From Clostridiaceae bacterium (GTDB lineage: Bacteria > Bacillota > Clostridia > Acetivibrionales > DULL01), in the NCBI GenBank assembly GCA_012840395.1, contig DULL01000050.1, positions 1 through 64,000 on the forward strand: a stretch of DNA of 64,000 nucleotides, in the 5' to 3' direction. Both the position numbers and the translations under genes were made by a program. This document shows positions 58,389 through 64,000 of the stretch, one piece after another; position 1 is the first letter of the stretch; the number at the start of each line of letters is the position of its first letter. Under the pieces are notes generated by a model. It searched no databases, had not been told where the DNA came from, and was given only the letters and a program-made list of their open reading frames with translations.

Positions 58389-59444
58389 TTATTCTTCACT
58401 ATTAATTTTTTCATTTTTGCTTTTGTTGTTAAATCTGTTTTTGTTGATTTTTTTGAAAATGGTAAACGCGATTAACAGAAAAATACCTAAAAGTATTAGA
58501 ACCGGAAGTATTTGAACCAGCAGGATAAGCAAATCCCCGCAGAATGAAACAACACCTCTTACGCTGTCCAGAAAACTATCACGAAGCCTTTGACCGTAAG
58601 TTCTTGGCTGTTTATTAACATTACCTGCATATGGATTTTTTTCATACATATTAATTGTTATAGTAGATAATTCTGTCAGTTCGCTAAGTTTTCTAAGATT
58701 ACCTGTTAATCCTTCTATTTCATGTCTGATATCCGTCAATCTGCTTTCAGTTTTAAATATAGTGTCAGGGTCTTCCAATTTCTTTAAATATTCTTCAAGC
58801 CTTTGTTCTTCAAATCGTAAAAGTCTTAATCTTGATTCTATATCAAAATATCTTTCTGTTACATCTTCAGTTCCTATATTTTCCCCTATAACCAGTCCTA
58901 TTCCTTTAATATCGTTTATAACTTTGTCAAATTTATCTTTGTCCACCCTTATAATAATAGTGCCGCTTTTTATAAGTTTAACTTCAGAATTTACATAGAA
59001 TTTTTCTGTATTTATATTTGACTCTTGCACATAACCTATTCCAAGTATAAAGGTGTTGATCTGACTTTGCGCCCGGTCAAAATTTTCAACTTCAACCGTA
59101 ATATTAGCTTTACGTATTATTTTTCTTTCAGCCAATATTGCGTTGCTTACCAATTGACGTACATCGCTGCCTCCTCCAGTAATAGCTGTTGCATCGTCTG
59201 CCACGGTTTTTTCTCCTGAGTTGGCAGAACCTGATACTTCTTTTGTTTCTGAGGGTTTTTCTGAAACTCCATCAAATTCTGTATTTACAACAGGTCCCTT
59301 GCTGGTTGCAGTAGCCTGAATGCCTGCTCCTTCTGATGGTGCAACAGATTTGGCAGAATCAGATTTTTTCCCTGAGGAACATCCAAAGAGTAGTGATACT
59401 GTCAGCATAAGAGAAATAAGCAGGGGAAGTAATCTTTTTTTCAT
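58389..59444 (-). CDS. DUF4349 lipoprotein with C-terminal membrane helix
   Basis: I start the gene at ATG 59442-59444 (351 residues) because AAGGAGGATATAA precedes it; the longer frame from 59507 adds a 21-residue unlikely leader. The product has a lipoprotein signal ending LLFGC, a Ser/Thr/Glu-rich linker (to about 85), and a DUF4349 domain (about 95-275) starting RKIIRKANITVEVENFDRAQSQI, with a central coiled-coil (FDIESRLRLLRFEEQRLEEYLKKL). A hydrophobic helix lies near 305-330 before a Lys/Asn-rich tail. The function of DUF4349 proteins is unknown. An N-terminal lipid and a C-terminal helix would tether both ends to the membrane. Confidence 0.85.
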   Translation of the reverse strand: MKKRLLPLLISLMLTVSLLFGCSSGKKSDSAKSVAPSEGAGIQATATSKGPVVNTEFDGVSEKPSETKEVSGSANSGEKTVADDATAITGGGSDVRQLVSNAILAERKIIRKANITVEVENFDRAQSQINTFILGIGYVQESNINTEKFYVNSEVKLIKSGTIIIRVDKDKFDKVINDIKGIGLVIGENIGTEDVTERYFDIESRLRLLRFEEQRLEEYLKKLEDPDTIFKTESRLTDIRHEIEGLTGNLRKLSELTELSTITINMYEKNPYAGNVNKQPRTYGQRLRDSFLDSVRGVVSFCGDLLILLVQILPVLILLGIFLLIAFTIFKKINKNRFNNKSKNEKINSEE

Positions 59445-59494
59445 TTTATATCCTCCTTGTAATAGAAAACTTATGGCATTGGAACCAATAAACC

Positions 59495-59509
59495 TATTGC
59501 AGTGCAATA
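59495..59509. promoter_or_regulatory. Perfect 15-base palindrome in the DUF4349 upstream region
   Basis: TATTGCA-G-TGCAATA is a perfect dyad 50-65 bases before the DUF4349 start codon. It is the right size for a dimeric repressor site, but no regulator is identified. Confidence 0.35.
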
Positions 59510-59616
59510 ATAGAATTTTCTGGCTATAGTGAACTTTCTTGCTATTTTTTTGTTATAAATTAAGACGTAACAGGAGGATATAAGTTCCAGCCAGTGTAAA
59601 TAAGCATAAAAAAACA

Positions 59617-59640
59617 GCGGATAACCTTATGATCATCCGC
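59617..59640 (-). terminator. Terminator of the EF-G-like gene
   Basis: GCGGAT (59617-59622) pairs with ATCCGC (59635-59640). On the minus strand it is followed by TGTTTTTTTATG. It lies about 53 bases after the stop codon. Confidence 0.7.
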
Positions 59641-59692
59641 ATTAACAGTGTATCAAGTATCAACTTTTATATAATGTTAATTATAATGTTAA

Positions 59693-61780
59693 TTAATCTT
59701 CATCCTCTTCTGTCATTTCTTTCTTAGCCTCATCAATTACCTTCTGGGCAATCATAGGAGGTACTTCCTCATATCTTTCAAACTTTTGTGTAAAATACCC
59801 TCTGCCCTGGGTCATTGATCTTAAATCATTTGCATACTTAAACATTTCTGCCATAGGTACTTCAGCAACAACTTGCTGAATTCCGTCACCCATTGGGTTC
59901 ATACCTAATATTCTTCCTCTCTTCTTGTTAAGGTCGCCAATAATATCACCCATGTAATTATCAGGTATGAAAACTTCAACATGGAGTATGGGCTCAAGCA
60001 ATACTGGAGATGCAGTTGGCAGTCCTTTCTTATAAGCAAGTTTGGCAGCAATTTTAAACGCCATTTCAGATGAGTCAACATCATGATAGGATCCATCAAC
60101 CAAGGTTGCCTTAAGATTAACTACAGGATAACCTGCAAGTACACCTTTGGTTATAGCTTCCCTCAAACCCTTCTCGACAGCAGGGAAGTACTGTTTTGGA
60201 ACGGCACCACCAAAAATCTTTTCTTCAAATGTAAGGTCTTCAGTTTCGCCAGGCTCAAATTCAATCCAAACATGGCCATACTGACCATGACCACCGGTTT
60301 GCTTTTTATGCTTTCCTTCTACCTTAACTTTCTTTCTAATAGTTTCTCTATAAGGAACTTTAGGATCAGCAAGGTTAACAGATACTCCAAATTTAGACTT
60401 TAACTTGCTGATAATAACGTCTAGATGCTGGTCACCTACTCCTGAGATAAGCAGCTGTTTAGTTTCTGAGTTCATTTCTACCTTGAATGTTGCATCTTCA
60501 TCTTGCAACTTCTGCAAGCCAGCGCTGATTTTTTCTTCGTCACCCTTTGCAACTGCTTCTATTGCCAGTGTAAGAGCTGGTGCTGGGAATTTAATCTTTT
60601 CCAGAACTACCGGATTGGATTGAGCGCACAGAGTATCATTGGTATTAGTAAACTGCAGTTTTGCAACAGCCCCAATATCACCTGCAATTAGTTTATCTAC
60701 AGGTATTTGTTTCTTACCTCTTAGCATAAATATCTGTGCAATCTTTTCATTCTTTTCAGTTGATGAATTATAAACTACTGAATCAGATTTCATGGTTCCA
60801 GAATAAACTCTGAACAATGTAATTTTACCTACAAAGGGGTCTGCTATAGTCTTAAATACGAGAGCAGATAAAGACTCTTCAGGATCTGTCTTTAATTCAA
60901 CAGTCTCATCATTTCCTGGTTTCTTTGCCTTAATTGTGGATTTATAATCCGGAGCCGGCATATACTCAATTATTGCATCCATTAACAGCTGTACTCCGCT
61001 ATTATTTATTGCGGAACCGCACAACACAGGAACGATATCTCCGTTTATAATTCCATTCCTTAATCCTTTCTTAATCTCATCTGCAGTAAATTCTTCCCCT
61101 TCAAAGAATTTTTCCATAAGTTCTTCGTCTGTTTCTGCAACTGCTTCCTTCAGGGCTTCTCTTAATTCACTTGCTCTTCCACTTAATGCGGAGGGGATAT
61201 CCATATCTACAACTTTGTCTTTTTCAAATTTTTTAGCATTCATATTAACTATATCTACAACACCTGTAAATTTACCACCCTCCATAATGGGGAGCTGAAA
61301 AGCAATTACTTTATTACCATACTTTTCAACCAGTTGATTAAAGGCTTCATCAAAGTTTGCGTTTTCTTCGTCAATTTTGCTGATAAAGAACATTTTGGGA
61401 ATCCCCTGTTCTTCTGCATAAGCCCAGGACTTCTCAGTTCCAACCTGGAGTCCTCCTTTTGCAGCTACAAGTATTACTGCACCTTCTGCAACCCTTACGC
61501 CTTGTTTAACTTCTCCTACAAAATCAAAGTATCCTGGTGTGTCGATTACATTAATCTTATGGTTTTTCCATTCACAGGGAGCTATTGCTGTGTTGATAGA
61601 AATTTTTCTTTTAATTTCTTCAGGATCAAAGTCAGTAGTTGTATTTCCATCTACTACTTTTCCAAACCTATCAAGCACTCCTGTATTATACAACATCGCT
61701 TCTGCAAGAGTAGTTTTACCTGCTCCTCCATGGGACATTAAACAAATGTTGCGAAGGTTTTTCATGGAATATTCTTTCAT
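59693..61780 (-). CDS. EF-G-like translational GTPase (EF-G paralogue)
   Basis: The 695-residue protein has all EF-G domains in order: G domain (1-280), domain II (about 300-390), III, IV (about 480-600) and V (about 605-690, FIPDNYMGDIIGDLNKKRG). G1 is SHGGAGKTTL, G2 threonines lie in DGNTTTDFDPEE, G3 is DTPGYFDF, and G4 reads SKID instead of NKxD. These differences from housekeeping EF-G (AHIDAGKTT, NKMD) mark it as a paralogue of the FusA2 type, whose role is unclear. It is a single gene with a terminator after it and TAGGGGGA as RBS. Confidence 0.9.
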   Translation of the reverse strand: MKEYSMKNLRNICLMSHGGAGKTTLAEAMLYNTGVLDRFGKVVDGNTTTDFDPEEIKRKISINTAIAPCEWKNHKINVIDTPGYFDFVGEVKQGVRVAEGAVILVAAKGGLQVGTEKSWAYAEEQGIPKMFFISKIDEENANFDEAFNQLVEKYGNKVIAFQLPIMEGGKFTGVVDIVNMNAKKFEKDKVVDMDIPSALSGRASELREALKEAVAETDEELMEKFFEGEEFTADEIKKGLRNGIINGDIVPVLCGSAINNSGVQLLMDAIIEYMPAPDYKSTIKAKKPGNDETVELKTDPEESLSALVFKTIADPFVGKITLFRVYSGTMKSDSVVYNSSTEKNEKIAQIFMLRGKKQIPVDKLIAGDIGAVAKLQFTNTNDTLCAQSNPVVLEKIKFPAPALTLAIEAVAKGDEEKISAGLQKLQDEDATFKVEMNSETKQLLISGVGDQHLDVIISKLKSKFGVSVNLADPKVPYRETIRKKVKVEGKHKKQTGGHGQYGHVWIEFEPGETEDLTFEEKIFGGAVPKQYFPAVEKGLREAITKGVLAGYPVVNLKATLVDGSYHDVDSSEMAFKIAAKLAYKKGLPTASPVLLEPILHVEVFIPDNYMGDIIGDLNKKRGRILGMNPMGDGIQQVVAEVPMAEMFKYANDLRSMTQGRGYFTQKFERYEEVPPMIAQKVIDEAKKEMTEEDED

Positions 61781-62188
61781 AATAATTCCCCCTATTTTAT
61801 ATTGTAAAATGTTAGATCCAAATTAAAAACAGCTTGCAATATTATATCACAAAAAATTCAACTGTAGAGTAATTATTTCACTTTTAAGTGATATTACTAC
61901 TATTATAACCAATATAGGACAAACATTAAACTAAAACCTTAACAAAAATAATAGATAAATAAATATTAATAAAGCAAAATCACTATAACGTTATGCAATT
62001 AACTGCAGCGTTATAATATACTGAATATTAAATACCTAAATACTATTATTGAGTACAATTATTGACATTTAAACATTATCATTGTACATTAATTCTATGT
62101 AGCATGGCAATATGGTTAATAGTATTTGAAAGGACATATATGCAAAATATACTAAGTAGATCATATATGAAGAAAGGAAGTATGGAGT
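61781..62188. promoter_or_regulatory. Divergent promoter region between EF-G-like gene and aroF
   Basis: This 408-base AT-rich gap holds a minus-strand extended -10, TGATATAAT (plus 61841-61849), for the EF-G-like gene. On the plus strand, TTGACA (62062-62067), a 17-base spacer and TACATT (62085-62090) form a candidate aroF promoter. An imperfect inverted repeat TATAACG/CGTTATA spans 61984-62015. A short frame from 62140 to 62211 overlaps the aroF start. Confidence 0.6.
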
Positions 62189-63220
62189 ATGATTATTGTA
62201 ATGAAACCTGATTCAAAAGAGTCTGATATAAAACAAATCACTGATCTTCTTGAATCCTTAGGTTTGGGAGTTCATTTATCAAAAGGTGTTCACAGGACAA
62301 TTATAGGAGTTATTGGTGATAAAAGTCCTTTAAAAAACATTCCGCTTGAGCTAATGCCTGGTGTGGATAAGCTTGTTCCAATTATGGAGTCCTATAAACT
62401 GGTAAGCAGGACTTTTAAGCAGGAAAACACTATTATTGACATTGAAGGTGTAAAAATCGGCGGTAATGAATTGGTTATTATGGCTGGTCCCTGCGCTGTT
62501 GAAAGTAGAGATCAGATTTTTACAGCTGCAATGGCAGTTAAAAAATCCGGCGCCCAGTTTTTAAGAGGAGGCACCTTTAAGCCCAGAACTTCGCCCTACT
62601 CTTTTCAAGGGCTTGAAGAAGAAGGCTTAAAACTTTTAAAAGAAGCCGGAGAAGCAGCAGGGTTATTAACCATCAGCGAAGTAACCAGTGAAAGATCTGT
62701 AGAAATAGCGGATAAATATGTTCATATGTTTCAGATTGGTGCCCGTAATGTCCAGAACTTTCAGCTGTTGAGGGAAGTAGGCCGTTCAAAGAAGCCGGTC
62801 TTGTTTAAGCGAGGTCCCTCTGCTACTATTGAAGAATGGTTAAATGCAGCTGAATATATTGTGAGTGAAGGCAACTACAATGTAGTATTATGTGAAAGAG
62901 GCATAAGAACTTTTGAAACTGCCACCAGAAATACCCTGGATATTAGTGCTGTACCTGTAGTTAAACGGCTCAGCCACCTTCCCATAATTGTTGATCCCAG
63001 TCATGCGGCTGGCAAGCACCAGTATATTGCTCCTCTTTCAAAAGCAGCGGTTGCTGCAGGTGCCGATGGTTTGATAATAGAAGTTCATCCAAATCCGAGA
63101 TGCGCCCTTTCTGATGCTGCTCAACAACTAACTCCTGAGGATTTTGATTCCTTGTGCAGGAATATAGAAAAAATTGCAGAGATAGTAGGCAGGGAATTTA
63201 AGTATCCTGAGCAGGTATAA
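62189..63220 (+). CDS. aroF: 3-deoxy-7-phosphoheptulonate (DAHP) synthase
   Basis: DAHP synthase condenses phosphoenolpyruvate with erythrose 4-phosphate, the first step of the shikimate pathway. The 343-residue protein has an N-terminal ferredoxin-like (ACT-type) regulatory domain (1-68, MIIVMKPDSKESDIKQITDL) and a type I-beta TIM barrel (about 75-340). Barrel motifs include MAGPCAVES, FLRGGTFKPRTSPYSFQGL, QIGARNVQNFQLL, VLFKRGPSATIEEWL, CERGIRTFE and VDPSHAAGKH. The fusion to this N-terminal domain suggests allosteric control by an aromatic amino acid. A tyrA gene follows after 40 bases. Confidence 0.96.
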   Translation: MIIVMKPDSKESDIKQITDLLESLGLGVHLSKGVHRTIIGVIGDKSPLKNIPLELMPGVDKLVPIMESYKLVSRTFKQENTIIDIEGVKIGGNELVIMAGPCAVESRDQIFTAAMAVKKSGAQFLRGGTFKPRTSPYSFQGLEEEGLKLLKEAGEAAGLLTISEVTSERSVEIADKYVHMFQIGARNVQNFQLLREVGRSKKPVLFKRGPSATIEEWLNAAEYIVSEGNYNVVLCERGIRTFETATRNTLDISAVPVVKRLSHLPIIVDPSHAAGKHQYIAPLSKAAVAAGADGLIIEVHPNPRCALSDAAQQLTPEDFDSLCRNIEKIAEIVGREFKYPEQV

Positions 63221-63260
63221 CAAATAAAACAATATTTTATGAAGCTATAGAGGTATAAAA

Positions 63261-64000
63261 ATGTACAAAAACATTAAAATAACCATTATTGGTTTAGGGT
63301 TGATAGGAGGCTCTCTGGCAAAAGCACTTCATGAACGTGCAGGCATAACATGTATATATGCCGTTGATCATGATGAAGAAACATTAAGAAATGCCAAAAA
63401 TGACGGTATTATTATGCATGGCAGCACTACCGTGGATAGGTATGTACATGACTCTGATATTATTTTTATTTGTACTCCGGTAAAATTCACCAAAGATTTA
63501 TTAGTACTGTTGAATGGTACAGTGAACCAGGAGTGCATTATTACTGATGTAGGTAGTATAAAAGGAGAAATAATTAATTTTGCTGATAGCCTCCTAGGAC
63601 TAAATAATTTCATAGGAGGGCATCCCATGGCAGGTAGTGAGAAAGCAGGTTACGAAGCAAGTTACTCTCACTTGTTCGAAAATGCCTATTATATCCTATG
63701 CCCTGGTAAAAAGACTTTGGAAAGGTCAATAAAATTCCTTTCTGATCTTTTAAAAGTAATAGGAGCCATACCCGTTATATTGGATGCCCGGGAACACGAT
63801 TCGATTGTTGCAAGTATCAGTCATGTGCCTCATATAATTGCTTCTGCGCTGGTCAACCTGGTAAGAGAAACAGATACTTCCGAAGGTAAAGCACGAATGC
63901 TAGCCGCAGGAGGATTCCGGGATATTACAAGGATTGCTTCTTCAAACCCGGAGATGTGGGAAGGTGTGATTCTCGGTAATGCCACTGAAACAAAACGCAT
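63261..64000 (+). CDS. tyrA: Prephenate dehydrogenase (partial, runs off window)
   Basis: The open frame starts at ATG 63261 with AGAGG upstream and continues past the window edge; 246 codons are visible. It begins with a Rossmann NAD(P) motif (IIGLGLIGGSLAKAL, residues ~9-23). Prephenate dehydrogenase features follow: IIFICTPV, ITDVGSIKGEI, FIGGHPMAGSEKAGYEAS, the LDAREHDSIVASISHVPHIIA segment with the substrate-site His, and AGGFRDITRIASSNPEMW. The enzyme oxidatively decarboxylates prephenate toward tyrosine. Its place 40 bases after aroF indicates an aromatic biosynthesis operon. Confidence 0.95.
   Translation, partial: MYKNIKITIIGLGLIGGSLAKALHERAGITCIYAVDHDEETLRNAKNDGIIMHGSTTVDRYVHDSDIIFICTPVKFTKDLLVLLNGTVNQECIITDVGSIKGEIINFADSLLGLNNFIGGHPMAGSEKAGYEASYSHLFENAYYILCPGKKTLERSIKFLSDLLKVIGAIPVILDAREHDSIVASISHVPHIIASALVNLVRETDTSEGKARMLAAGGFRDITRIASSNPEMWEGVILGNATETKR

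Noticed and set aside
59445-59507. Longer N-terminus for the DUF4349 protein
   Set aside because: It would bury the lipoprotein signal peptide behind 21 polar residues; AAGGAGG points to the internal ATG.

Overview
The window is chromosomal DNA of a low-GC Gram-positive bacterium, almost certainly an anaerobic, S-layer-bearing member of the Clostridia. This rests on the tig-clpP-clpX-lonB and ctsR-mcsA-mcsB-clpC-radA gene orders, a proline T-box, a CtsR operator, TTGACA/TATAAT-type promoters with AGGAGG ribosome binding sites, and a giant exported protein ending in three S-layer homology (SLH) domains. Most genes lie on the minus strand. I see no rRNA, tRNA, CRISPR array, prophage or intact insertion sequence.

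Layout. 1-4000: a stand-alone prolyl-tRNA editing protein, a LysM/HEAT protein, and small membrane-anchored or lipoprotein genes of unknown function. 4020-31247: one uninterrupted 9,075-codon gene (27.2 kb, 43% of the window) for a secreted cell-surface protein. Its order is signal peptide, acidic low-complexity tail, about 15 FN3 domains alternating with Ig-like domains, two homologous superblocks of about 1,700 residues (PKD, four CARDB, mixed Ig/NEW3-like), a helical domain of about 700 residues with a glycine-rich hydrophobic segment, four cadherin-like repeats, and three SLH domains. A divergent AraC-type regulator sits upstream. 31657-36876: AraC, RDD, PHP and Cys-rich proteins, a lytic transglycosylase and TsaD. 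37225-42428: a protein quality-control cluster (LonB, ClpX, ClpP, trigger factor).

42663-50115: metallophosphoesterase, T-box-controlled prolyl-tRNA synthetase, IspF-like and IspD proteins, PIN/TRAM membrane protein, CarD, a small MazG-like protein and RadA. 50103-53514: GH15 glucoamylase-like enzyme and a membrane glycosyltransferase. 53621-58197: the CtsR-McsA-McsB-ClpC stress operon with a clear promoter and CtsR operator. 58389-61780: DUF4349 lipoprotein and an EF-G-like GTPase. 62189-64000: DAHP synthase and prephenate dehydrogenase (runs off the end), the start of an aromatic amino-acid operon.

Functional links. ProS is the compact archaeal/eukaryotic-like type without the inserted editing domain, so the stand-alone YbaK-type protein at the left end is a plausible trans-editing partner. 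Two protease systems with their chaperones lie within about 20 kb. The giant SLH protein is the outstanding feature: a predicted ~1 MDa surface adhesin or scaffold with a large internal duplication and hypervariable-looking repeat DNA. Domain names are my reading of sequence patterns; no database search was possible.
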